Source: a virus. From it: a stretch of 21,548 nt of DNA. The position numbers and the translations under genes are program-made. Positions within the stretch are counted from its first letter, which is position 1; each line of letters begins with the position of its first letter. The notes beneath the pieces were generated by a model. The model had not been told where the DNA came from. It saw only the letters and a program-made list of their open reading frames with translations, and did not search any database. The DNA lies in IMG/VR virus record IMGVR_UViG_3300037728_000008, positions 1 through 21,548 of that record. One strand, written 5' to 3'. Positions 1-7,578 of this stretch are shown here, piece by piece.

Positions 1-1198
1 CGTTATATGATACTTCAATATCCCCCCCACCTCCAATGTTAACCGTAACACTTGGATTTACAGTATTGTTAACGAAAATTTCAACAGAAGACCCTTGAAC
101 ATCTACAGTAGTAGAAGAGGCTTTTAGCTGTATTCTTGGAGTGAGAAGTGTAGACTCGATAAGGTCAGAAGAAAGCCCAACTCCTCCACTATCTTTTTTG
201 ATTTCTAGTCCCCCACCCGCTTTAAATGTTCCTATGTCAGTAACAGTTAAATTGCTATCAAATTCATAAGTAACACCACCGCCTGTTGACTGAAAGGTTC
301 CAGATGCAATATCTGAAGCGTCAAGGTCAAGGTCTTGTGAAACTGCATTTAGATCCGTGGCTTGAAGTCCACCACCCGTATTTGCAAGAAATTGGCCGCT
401 TGTTATTTCTTCGGACTTCAAGTCTCCACCATCTCGAATAAGAACAGAGTTTGTCCCAATTTGAAACCCGGATAAATCGCTTCCTCCTTCACGAAGAATG
501 AGGCTGTTTTGGTCCACAGAAACGTCTTGAAGCTCGTTTGAAGAATCTGTAGCGAGAACCGTATTTGCCCCGAAAGTAAGAGAACCCAAGTCAGAATTGT
601 TTCTTACCAAAAGAGAGTTTGAAGGAACGGTAAACGAGTCTAAATCCGATCCAGTTCTAGCCAAAATTGAGTTTTGGTCAACTTCAATAGAGTCAAAATC
701 TCTTGAATCCCCCGACCCGGAACTGTTATTTAAAAGAACTTCATTTTGGTTTCCATCAAGGGCAACTCCCGCTTTTACAACACCTGAAATGAAAGACCCC
801 GGATTTAAGTTTGAAAAAGTAGATCCAAAAGCAATTGTTTCATCTGACTCGATATTGAATATAACACCCGCACCACCTCCAGCTCCACTTGCCAAAATGT
901 TTAAGTCGATTACGTTTTGCGAAGGATCTCCTTGGTCGTCAACAAAATCAACGCCCGGAAGAAACGCCCCGTTCATAATCACAACATACGCATTTGACGG
1001 GACCTCAATTTGCCCACTCGCGGTGTACGTCCCCTGTTGGAATGTAATTTGCGTTTGACCTCCAAGAGACGTTTCGTCAATAAATGTTTGAATGTCAGAC
1101 AAAGAAGCGTTTACCCCAAGTGGAGATTGAATCGTTTGACTTACAGAACGGACCTCTGTATTGGGCTGAACACTTGATATCTGCGGTACAATTGCCAT
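1..1198 (-). CDS. tail fibre protein, 3' end beyond window
   Basis: The reading frame is open from the ATG at 1198 to the left edge, giving 399 codons without a stop. The protein is probably a receptor-binding or shaft fibre. Residues 30-100 look like the start of a right-handed beta-helix, with the segment GTYTASGQIEVPSNAYVVI typical of pectate-lyase-like phage spikes. Residues 173-283 form about six 18-19-residue repeats with the pattern V-x-x-N-S-x-L-x-R, then D-L-x-S. The visible C-terminal part is rich in Gly, Asp, Val and Thr, and there is almost no Cys. The gene is last in the fibre group and lies 53 bases after its upstream neighbour. Its start has no Shine-Dalgarno sequence, only an A-rich leader. 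I cannot see whether it ends in a chaperone domain. The fibre call rests on repeat architecture and neighbours, not on a recognised family. Confidence 0.7.
   Translation of the reverse strand, partial: MAIVPQISSVQPNTEVRSVSQTIQSPLGVNASLSDIQTFIDETSLGGQTQITFQQGTYTASGQIEVPSNAYVVIMNGAFLPGVDFVDDQGDPSQNVIDLNILASGAGGGAGVIFNIESDETIAFGSTFSNLNPGSFISGVVKAGVALDGNQNEVLLNNSSGSGDSRDFDSIEVDQNSILARTGSDLDSFTVPSNSLLVRNNSDLGSLTFGANTVLATDSSNELQDVSVDQNSLILREGGSDLSGFQIGTNSVLIRDGGDLKSEEITSGQFLANTGGGLQATDLNAVSQDLDLDASDIASGTFQSTGGGVTYEFDSNLTVTDIGTFKAGGGLEIKKDSGGVGLSSDLIESTLLTPRIQLKASSTTVDVQGSSVEIFVNNTVNPSVTVNIGGGGDIEVSYN
350..682 (-). repeat. 18-19-residue protein repeat in the fibre gene
   Basis: Six consecutive units of 18, 18, 19, 19, 18 and 19 residues cover residues 173-283 of the fibre. 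Units begin with beta-strand-like segments such as VDQNSILARTGSDL, VPSNSLLVRNNSDL and IGTNSVLIRDGGDL. The fixed positions are N, S/T, a hydrophobic pair, often R, then D-L-x-S. The repeat is clear in protein but diverged in DNA, so it is an old structural repeat rather than a recent tandem duplication. Confidence 0.65.
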
Positions 1199-1251
1199 TA
1201 TGTTTTCTTATTCAATATGAATTGCTAAAAGCGTGTAACATATTTTCGTCT

Positions 1252-2199
1252 CTATCCGGTAAACTCTATGGTTCCACCGCCAGCATTTGAATCTATAGGA
1301 GCTGAAAATGAAAAGCTCGTTATTTCATTGTATATGGGCTGTTCATTTTCCGGGATTCCAGTTTGAAATGTACTGCTAATACTTTCTCCCGAAGATGAAA
1401 TTGAACCAGTAACGGTATTTAAAGGTGGTGCGGGGAACGAGTTTGGATTTGTATTATTTACAATAGCGGTTACAGTTATGTTATCAAGAGGGCTTGATTC
1501 TACCAAATCTTCAAAATTAAAAGACACAGAAACATTAACGGTTATTTCCACGTCTTTAAATCCAGTGCCTCCCCCAAGTCCACCATTACCTCCGGGATTA
1601 AGTTCGATTAAATTGGAATTTGCGCCCATTCCTATATTCGCAAACAAAATCTCTTTTGACACTTCAATCGGGGAAGAACTCTTAACGCCATATTCATCGC
1701 TATATTCTACAACAAGGTCGTCTCTAGACATTTCCCCTTCTCTTGGTTTTAACCTAAAGAAGTAGCTAGCAACAGAGATTGGAGATCCAAATCCTGAAGC
1801 AGTATGGTCTAAGCTATTTGTGTCCCAATCAAAATTATTATCAACTGTCACAAACCCATTCCCAAATTTCATGTTTTCAACCGCCTGTTTGCCGAAGGAA
1901 AGCGTTTGAGTCGTTCTTCCGTTAATGGGTTCTACAAATGATCCGTTATTTCCCGTTATACTAACATTTCCAACGGTTCCATCAATTTCTGGAACTGCGG
2001 CGATATAGTCCGGCCCGGACATGGTTATTGAAGAGTCAGACATGTCGTAGTCTTCAAAGGTTCTTGTCGTTGGGGTGGACGTTAAACCTTCAAGCTCGAC
2101 AGCTAGGTCTTCTCTAAATTCAATATTTGTTTGAGAGGGGTTGAACCCATATGCATATTCTAAAAGTGTATCTAAGCTTAAATCTTCACCGTTTGCCAT
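1252..2199 (-). CDS. beta-rich virion protein, probable fibre or adhesin component
   Basis: This 315-residue protein is not one I recognise as a named family. It starts 7 bases after the S74 fibre gene ends and precedes another fibre gene, so a role in the distal tail is likely. Residues 7-37 look helical and could be an attachment segment. The rest is rich in Ser, Thr, Gly and Asn with alternating hydrophobic residues, as in beta-sandwich adhesins. A Gly-rich linker around residues 203-213 separates two domains. The C-terminal domain contains strands such as DVEITVNVSVSFNF and ends in GGGTIEFTG. There is no signal peptide or membrane segment. The start codon lacks a Shine-Dalgarno sequence, and the short gap suggests co-transcription with the S74 gene. 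Confidence 0.6.
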   Translation of the reverse strand: MANGEDLSLDTLLEYAYGFNPSQTNIEFREDLAVELEGLTSTPTTRTFEDYDMSDSSITMSGPDYIAAVPEIDGTVGNVSITGNNGSFVEPINGRTTQTLSFGKQAVENMKFGNGFVTVDNNFDWDTNSLDHTASGFGSPISVASYFFRLKPREGEMSRDDLVVEYSDEYGVKSSSPIEVSKEILFANIGMGANSNLIELNPGGNGGLGGGTGFKDVEITVNVSVSFNFEDLVESSPLDNITVTAIVNNTNPNSFPAPPLNTVTGSISSSGESISSTFQTGIPENEQPIYNEITSFSFSAPIDSNAGGGTIEFTG

Positions 2200-2206
2200 T
2201 TCAACG

Positions 2207-3259
2207 CTATATTCTATTTTTTAATTTGTTTTTCAAATTTTGAATCTCTTCTCTTTGAGACTTAACTTCTTCGATAAGAACAGGGATAAGCGCATTGTAA
2301 GATACTCCCTTCTCCCCGTTTGGTCGCTCAACAACCGCATCCGGCATAACCTTTTCGACCTCTTGTGCTACAACTCCATAGTCATAACCGCTTTTCGAAA
2401 GGGTTTGGCTCTCGTCTTTCCATTTGAAGTGATACCCGGATATTTGAGATAGAATGTCTGTAGAGTTGTCAATTCGAGTGATATCTTCCTTCATTCGAAT
2501 ATCCGATGAAGGGTTTGCAATGATGTTTCCGGTAACTTTCAAGTCGTAAGCAGTAGATCCAATTTCCCCCACAATAACTTCGTTGGCCCCGGAATCAAAC
2601 GTTGTCATGATTTCAGTTCCATCCTTTATCTCCACAGAATTCCCGGAATCGGGAAGAATCTGCGACGTTGAAAGCTGATTTCCAACGGTCGCGTTTGTTA
2701 CGGAAATATCGTTTTCTAAAGAAACAGTATAGTCGCCTCCAGATTGTGAAACATTAATGTCGCTACCTTCCGAAACGGTTACTTGATCCGGAATGTTAAG
2801 GGCAGATTCATTTACTTCTAAGTCTGACCCGTTCCAGTCAATTGTGGAAGAACCGTCTGCCAAGTCTGTTCCAACATCCCCGATATCCACTTCAAGCGTT
2901 CCACCGTTAAACTCAAGACCAAAACCTTGATCTACAGATATGGTTGTGGGGTTGGACCCGGAAAAAGAAATACCGTCCCCTGCTGATCCAGAAAATCCAC
3001 TACTTACAGTTCCAGCAATCGCTTCAATAGCTTGGCGAAATTCAGAACCTACATGATTGTTTGGGTTCCCGGTATAATTTGGAATTTCAAAAGTTTCGGA
3101 TCTCGTTTCGTTGTTAACAAGAATTGAACCGTCAATGTTAACTTCAAACATGCTTTCAGGCGCACGCGACCCGGTAAGAACTTCGTAGAGCCGAAACACG
3201 TGGTTTGCTTCAATTGTCTTTCCGGTCTGTACTTCCGATAAGTTAAGTCCAAAAGGCAT
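2207..3259 (-). CDS. tail fibre protein with C-terminal S74 intramolecular chaperone
   Basis: This 350-residue fibre has a C-terminal peptidase_S74 (endosialidase-type) chaperone domain from about residue 250. The conserved signature appears as SDIRMKEDI, with Ser252 and Lys257 as the expected Ser-Lys dyad and Arg255 also conserved. YGVVAQEV follows at 294-301, and a final helix at 325-350 looks like a coiled coil. In this family the domain drives trimer folding and then cuts itself off just before the Ser, so the mature fibre would be about 251 residues. The body at 85-245 is Gly/Ser/Asp-rich beta structure, and the N-terminal 30 residues probably attach to the tail. The gene starts 25 bases after the nuclease-fusion gene, and a CTATATATAA motif overlaps that upstream stop codon. 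Confidence 0.88.
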   Translation of the reverse strand: MPFGLNLSEVQTGKTIEANHVFRLYEVLTGSRAPESMFEVNIDGSILVNNETRSETFEIPNYTGNPNNHVGSEFRQAIEAIAGTVSSGFSGSAGDGISFSGSNPTTISVDQGFGLEFNGGTLEVDIGDVGTDLADGSSTIDWNGSDLEVNESALNIPDQVTVSEGSDINVSQSGGDYTVSLENDISVTNATVGNQLSTSQILPDSGNSVEIKDGTEIMTTFDSGANEVIVGEIGSTAYDLKVTGNIIANPSSDIRMKEDITRIDNSTDILSQISGYHFKWKDESQTLSKSGYDYGVVAQEVEKVMPDAVVERPNGEKGVSYNALIPVLIEEVKSQREEIQNLKNKLKNRI

Positions 3260-3284
3260 ATGAATTTTTGGTTAAAGTGACTGT

Positions 3285-3294
3285 TTATATATAG
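3285..3294 (-). promoter_or_regulatory. candidate phage promoter before the S74 fibre gene
   Basis: The minus strand reads CTATATATAAAC, ending 25 bases before the fibre ATG at 3259 and overlapping the TAA stop of the nuclease gene. The same CTATATATWAA core occurs at 11456-11466 and 20529-20538, each time upstream of a structural gene. It resembles, but does not equal, the T4 late promoter TATAAATA. No -35 element is evident. Confidence 0.4.
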
Positions 3295-6200
3295 GTTACT
3301 TTGCTCTTTTCGCTTCCCGAAGACCGGATCTCCATAAGGTCGTCAACCATATCCCTCATCATATCCACGTGAGAAATCACAACCGCAAATTGAAATTGAG
3401 TCTTCAAGTAGTCAAAAAGAAGTCCCATGTTGTTTAGGTTCGTCCGGTCTGCCGACGAAAAGCCCTCGTCAATTGCAAGAAAGTTTGGGCTTGGAAGGTT
3501 TGCAATATTGATAAGAGCAATCCGAATGGCAAGGCTTGAAATGAACCTTTCGAAATTTGAAGCGATCTCTAACGGCCACGTGTCTTCTTCGTTATAGCTG
3601 ATGAATGCGTCTACGTTTTTTCCGTCAAGCTCCATTGAAACGGTAAATTCGACCATGCTTGAAAGAATAGAGTTCACCTCGCTTTCAATCGTTGGCATAG
3701 CTCGACCGATAAGCTCGTACGGAACGCCGTCTCTTTTTGTGGCTTCAAGATAGTATTCGTAGGCGCGGTTTTCTTTCTTTAGCTTCCGGTATTTCTTTAA
3801 CTTCCGGGTCGCTTCTTTTTTGTCTCTCTCTGCCACCTTCATATCGGAGTGCTTTTCACGAGCCTCTTTTGAAACTTTCTTTTTTTCTTGCTCAAGATTG
3901 GAAATTTCCTCCTTTACTGGATCGATTTTTGTTCGGATCTTCCGGTTATGTTTTAAGTCTTCTTTCTTCTTTTCATACTCTTCAATCCGGGACTGGACAG
4001 TTGAAAGCTCACCCTTCACTTTTGACAGTTTTACCTCTTTTTCGTTGGCTTTTGATTTGAATTTTTCTACTTTACCCCCAATAGACTCGATTTTATCTTG
4101 AATCTCTTTTACCCGCTCGAAGTTTTCTTTGGGGCTTTCGTCTTCTACCTCTTGTTTAAGCGTTTTCGATTCGGACATGACGGTTTGGAATTCCGATTCG
4201 ACCGACCGAAGGTCTTCTTGGTATTCTTCAAGCTTCTTTGCATCCTTTTCGTTCCTCCGGACGCAATACTTACAGTCCGGGTCAAACTCCGAATGAGACT
4301 TAATGTGCTCGATAGAGTCTTTAAGCTGCCTTCTTCTTTCTTTTAGGTTTTTGGCACGAGACTTGTTGCTGGATAGCTTCTCTTTTTTGTCTTTCCACTT
4401 TTCGTAGCGGTTTTTGACCTCTTCTACGTCAAAAGAGTTTTCAAGAAGCTCTTTATACCCTTCAAGCGGCTGTTGGAGTTCCCTCTTTTTGATGTGAAAA
4501 TACTTAACGTCTTCGGCCACAGATTCTTTTTTGTCTTCGAGTCGGGATTTCTTTTCTTTAAGGGAAGAAATGTCCACATCTTCGACCGAAACGTCTTTTA
4601 ACTTCTGGTTTAAGGAAACCAGCTTTTCGTTTTTAGCCTCGATCTTTTCTTCAAGGGCCTCTTCTTTGCTTGAAAGCTTTTCGTAGGCGTTTAGAGCCGC
4701 TTCATGGCGCTTCTCTGCCGAAGATATGTCTTGGGATAGGCTATCCCCTTCGTACTCTTTAAGAAGCGTTGTGGCCTCTCTACGACGGTCTTTGGCCTTA
4801 CTATGGAGCTTGTCAAACACGTCAATTCCGATGAACCTCGAAAGCATGTCCTTCCGCTCCGCTTGGGTCTTTTCCACAAACACCGTTCCGTCTGTCTGTG
4901 TAGAAAGAGCCGTTGTAATAAATTCTTCGTATTCCCCGATATATTCCCGGATGTTCTTGTTCGTTTTTCTTCTTCTCTCTCCGTTCAAAGACGTTGTATT
5001 ACCCCCATCTTCTTTCACGTAGAAGTTTACGTCAACAGGAACACGGCCTTGGTGCCCCTTCTTTTCTCCGCTTCTTTCAATTACGTACTCTTTCCCATTG
5101 ATTTCAAGAACGGCTTTAGAGGAAAACCAGTCGGAGTCGTTGTTTAAGACCTTCTTTGATTTCCTTGTTCTAGAACACCTGTCAAACAGGCAGTAGCTAA
5201 TCGCGTCAAGAATTGAAGACTTCCCGCTTGCGTTATCTGCAAAGATTCCGATGATCCCGTCTGCTTGGGTAAAGTCAATTGTGTTGCCCTCCCCATAAGA
5301 GAACATATTCGAAAATTCAAACCGCTTTAACTTCCAATTCAAGCTTCGGTTTTCCCACTTTTTGACCTCTGAATTTAAGTCTCTATTAATTGAACGGATA
5401 TTTTGAAGAATCTCTTCGCTTACGTTTTGAGATTCAGTTAAGTAGCTTTCAATAAGTTCGTTTTGGCGCTCTACGTCTTGAACGTTTCCGATTTCAAGGG
5501 AAGAGTCTCCGCTTTCGTTTTCTAAACTCGAAGAAATCCCGGACCTATTCACGGAAACCTCCTGCACGTCATACATTTTGCGAAGGTCTGCAACGATCCG
5601 TTTCGTTTCTACCGGGTCTGTGTTTTGCACCCGAAGCCGAAGCCTTGGCTTTTTTGGAACGTCTTCTGGAACCGGATACGCGCCGTTTTCTACATCTAAG
5701 GTGTAGAACCCATATTCGTTTTCAACCGGAATAAACTCTACGTCTTCGCTTTCAACCGCCCACAAATTTGTTCCGTGACCGGAAACAGGCTCCCCGTGGT
5801 TCTGTTGAATCAAGCTACCGGAGTACAAGACCTTTTCGTTTGAGTCCAAGAATTGTCGTTTATGAATGTCTCCCAGAAGAGCCATGTCGTATCCTTCAAA
5901 CATCCCGACGTTTACCTCTTCAGAACTTAACGTCCATCCGGTATCTGTCGTTGCGCCATTTACAACCCCGTGATAAAGCGCAACTTTCGGTTTCAAGTCC
6001 GGAATAGAGTCTGCCTTTGGGTAGTTTTTTGGCTTGTCAAGTTGGCTCATGTGAGCAAAAGCCACACCACCTACCTCAAACGTTTCTGTCTCTCTACTGT
6101 AGTAGATCCGGGACGTATCAATGTTTTTAACAATCGGAGTGAGACTGTCCATCCGGTCGTGGTTAACTAAATTTTCGTCATGGTTTCCCGGAATCAAAAC

Positions 6201-6458
6201 CGTTGGGGCAACAGAAGAAAGACGCCTCAAAAAGTTCGACGCCACATCCACAAGCTCGGGCGTAAGATCCGTTTTGGCGTGAACCACGTCCCCTAAAACG
6301 GCAACAATGGTTCCTTCGGTTTTTCTTTTTTCAATTTCTTCATACAGATTTTCAAAAACCTTTTTGTACTCGTCGTGCCTTTTTAGCGTCCGGATGTGAA
6401 CGTCTGCGATTTGAAATATCTCTGTTACGTTTTCGATTCCAATGTCAACCTTTTTCAT
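3285..6458 (-). CDS. single-chain Mre11-Rad50 (SbcD-SbcC, gp47-gp46 type) recombination nuclease
   Basis: This 1057-residue protein combines both subunits of the Mre11-Rad50 complex, which resects double-strand ends for recombination. Residues 1-260 are the metallophosphatase: DVH at 19-21, GD at 56-57, GNHDE at 91-95, His163 and GDIHK at 196-200. Residues 260-370 contain a capping-like region and a charged helical segment. Residues 375-1057 are the Rad50 ATPase: a Walker A at 407-415 reading ADNASGKSS, a Lys/Glu-rich coiled coil at about 550-900 with a CKYC zinc hook at 729-732, a signature region at 967-974 reading SNFERFIS, Walker B LAIDE at 994-998, and an H-loop at His1030. T4 gp47 and gp46 are separate proteins of about 339 and 560 residues. 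The gene lies 59 bases after the primase and shares a leader motif with the resolvase gene. Domain assignments are secure; activity of the altered motifs is inferred. Confidence 0.93.
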   Translation of the reverse strand: MKKVDIGIENVTEIFQIADVHIRTLKRHDEYKKVFENLYEEIEKRKTEGTIVAVLGDVVHAKTDLTPELVDVASNFLRRLSSVAPTVLIPGNHDENLVNHDRMDSLTPIVKNIDTSRIYYSRETETFEVGGVAFAHMSQLDKPKNYPKADSIPDLKPKVALYHGVVNGATTDTGWTLSSEEVNVGMFEGYDMALLGDIHKRQFLDSNEKVLYSGSLIQQNHGEPVSGHGTNLWAVESEDVEFIPVENEYGFYTLDVENGAYPVPEDVPKKPRLRLRVQNTDPVETKRIVADLRKMYDVQEVSVNRSGISSSLENESGDSSLEIGNVQDVERQNELIESYLTESQNVSEEILQNIRSINRDLNSEVKKWENRSLNWKLKRFEFSNMFSYGEGNTIDFTQADGIIGIFADNASGKSSILDAISYCLFDRCSRTRKSKKVLNNDSDWFSSKAVLEINGKEYVIERSGEKKGHQGRVPVDVNFYVKEDGGNTTSLNGERRRKTNKNIREYIGEYEEFITTALSTQTDGTVFVEKTQAERKDMLSRFIGIDVFDKLHSKAKDRRREATTLLKEYEGDSLSQDISSAEKRHEAALNAYEKLSSKEEALEEKIEAKNEKLVSLNQKLKDVSVEDVDISSLKEKKSRLEDKKESVAEDVKYFHIKKRELQQPLEGYKELLENSFDVEEVKNRYEKWKDKKEKLSSNKSRAKNLKERRRQLKDSIEHIKSHSEFDPDCKYCVRRNEKDAKKLEEYQEDLRSVESEFQTVMSESKTLKQEVEDESPKENFERVKEIQDKIESIGGKVEKFKSKANEKEVKLSKVKGELSTVQSRIEEYEKKKEDLKHNRKIRTKIDPVKEEISNLEQEKKKVSKEAREKHSDMKVAERDKKEATRKLKKYRKLKKENRAYEYYLEATKRDGVPYELIGRAMPTIESEVNSILSSMVEFTVSMELDGKNVDAFISYNEEDTWPLEIASNFERFISSLAIRIALINIANLPSPNFLAIDEGFSSADRTNLNNMGLLFDYLKTQFQFAVVISHVDMMRDMVDDLMEIRSSGSEKSKVTYI

Positions 6459-6475
6459 ACTGGCAAGAAATTTGT

Positions 6476-6500
6476 GGTGAATGTGTTCAACCCATAGATA
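6476..6500 (-). promoter_or_regulatory. shared leader element before the nuclease fusion
   Basis: The minus strand reads TATCTATGGGTTGAA, then CACA, then TTCACC, and exactly 17 bases later the ATG at 6458. The resolvase leader at 8148-8167 has the same TATCTAT, TTGAA and TTCACC blocks and also ends 17 bases from its ATG. It could be an early or middle promoter, an operator, or a translational control site. TTCACC is not a Shine-Dalgarno sequence. Confidence 0.4.
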
Positions 6501-6517
6501 CAGTTTCAGGCGTGAAG

Positions 6518-7462
6518 CTAAAGTGAAACCTTGTGTTTGATAAGTTCTTCAAACCCAAGAGTGGGTTCGTTTTTCATCCGTTTCCAACTTCCGGAAAACC
6601 CAAGGTCTGCCGGGTCTTCATCTTCAAGTCGAACAAGCCGAACGTCTTGGCCTTGGTTCATAAGCTTCTCGGAGATTTCAACTCCCGCCTCAAATGCGTC
6701 CCCGTCAAGCATCAAATTGATGTGTGGTGGGTTGGTAAGCAAAATCTTGTTGAAGAGTCTAGAGTGAATCTTTTTGCTCATAAGGCAGGTAGCGTTTCGC
6801 CTACACGCCATAGCGTCAAATACCCCCTCCACGATTGTAAGCGGCTCTGACCAATCGATAAGGCTATCAAATATAATGACGTTTCTTGACGTTTTCGGGT
6901 TAAGATACTTCAAAGACGAACTTCCAAAAAAGTCCCTTCCGGTGAAATAGTTTAAGTCCCCGTCTTCGTCGTAACTTGGAATGATGATTCGGTGTTGATA
7001 CTTTCCCTCTTTGCACCATCCAATTTTGTATTTAATCATATCTCCACGAGTGATTCCGCGCCTTTGGAGATAGTTGTACGCATAGTTCCATTCGTAGCCG
7101 GGGTGCTCTTTCCACATCGGCTTATATTCTTCTGGAAGGGAGAGAACGTCAACGCTAGAAGAGGGTTTGTCCTTCTTCCCCCCATAGGAAGGCCGATCCA
7201 AAGCCTCTGAAAGCTTCTTGAAAAGATGTGACGGGGCATTTAGTTTCTTTAAAAGAGTAAACAGACTCTTCCCACTTTCTTTACATACCCAACACTTATA
7301 GAACCCAAACTCTTGTTTTGACGGGTCTAAGTTCACCGAAAGCTTCTTTTTGTGGTGCCCACAGAACTTGCAGTGAAACAGGTGTTCTCCTTTGTTTACC
7401 TCCCGGTAATCGTTTCCTAAAACGGTTGTGAGAACGTCTAAAACCTTTTTCTTTTTGTTCAT
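6518..7462 (-). CDS. DnaG-type DNA primase
   Basis: This 314-residue primase would make RNA primers for lagging-strand synthesis. An N-terminal zinc-binding domain has CKFC at 31-34 and CWVC at 57-60. This is a Cys4 set rather than the Cys-His-Cys2 arrangement usual in bacterial DnaG. Residues 125-195 match the DnaG core, with YLQRRGITRGD, GWCKEGKYQHRIIIP and a GRD segment. The TOPRIM domain follows, with Glu212 in TIVEGVFDA, Asp253 and Asp255 in MLDGD, and DPADLG at 283-288. There is no helicase domain, so it resembles a stand-alone T4 gp61-type primase with a partner helicase outside this window. A stem-loop lies between the resolvase gene and this one. The leader contains a TATACA that might be a -10 and an AGG about 9 bases from the ATG, one of the few Shine-Dalgarno-like sites here. 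Confidence 0.92.
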   Translation of the reverse strand: MNKKKKVLDVLTTVLGNDYREVNKGEHLFHCKFCGHHKKKLSVNLDPSKQEFGFYKCWVCKESGKSLFTLLKKLNAPSHLFKKLSEALDRPSYGGKKDKPSSSVDVLSLPEEYKPMWKEHPGYEWNYAYNYLQRRGITRGDMIKYKIGWCKEGKYQHRIIIPSYDEDGDLNYFTGRDFFGSSSLKYLNPKTSRNVIIFDSLIDWSEPLTIVEGVFDAMACRRNATCLMSKKIHSRLFNKILLTNPPHINLMLDGDAFEAGVEISEKLMNQGQDVRLVRLEDEDPADLGFSGSWKRMKNEPTLGFEELIKHKVSL

Positions 7463-7507
7463 AGTGTTACCTGTATAACTTGTTAATTCGTTTTTAGATG
7501 GAAATAG

Positions 7508-7547
7508 AAGAGCCTCTACCCACGTCTGCTTATAGGTAGAGGCTCTT
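7508..7547 (-). terminator. stem-loop, probable Rho-independent terminator or processing site
   Basis: A 13-base-pair perfect inverted repeat (AAGAGCCTCTACC with GGTAGAGGCTCTT) encloses a 14-base loop. It lies in the 116-base gap after the resolvase gene and before the primase gene. On the minus strand the stem is followed by a weak U-rich tail (TCTATTT), and on the plus strand by TTGTTT. It most likely ends or attenuates the upstream transcript. With only a short U tract it could instead stabilise an RNA end. Confidence 0.55.
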
Positions 7548-7578
7548 TGTTTGCCGTATGTTAAGAAGGCTTCAAGCT

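Noticed and set aside
597-1058. 153-codon plus-strand open frame opposite the tail-fibre gene
   Set aside because: It lies wholly within a longer minus-strand gene with repeats and conserved composition. It has no family resemblance, and no other plus-strand gene is present.
3737-4346. Several plus-strand frames with hydrophobic stretches that resemble membrane proteins
   Set aside because: They are antisense to the Lys/Glu-rich coiled coil of the Rad50 half. Complement of Lys and Glu codons gives Phe, Leu and Ser, which mimics membrane segments.
7463-7578. Small RNA gene or short ORF in the longest intergenic gap
   Set aside because: Apart from the stem-loop and a possible promoter for the primase, no conserved RNA structure or convincing start and frame is visible.
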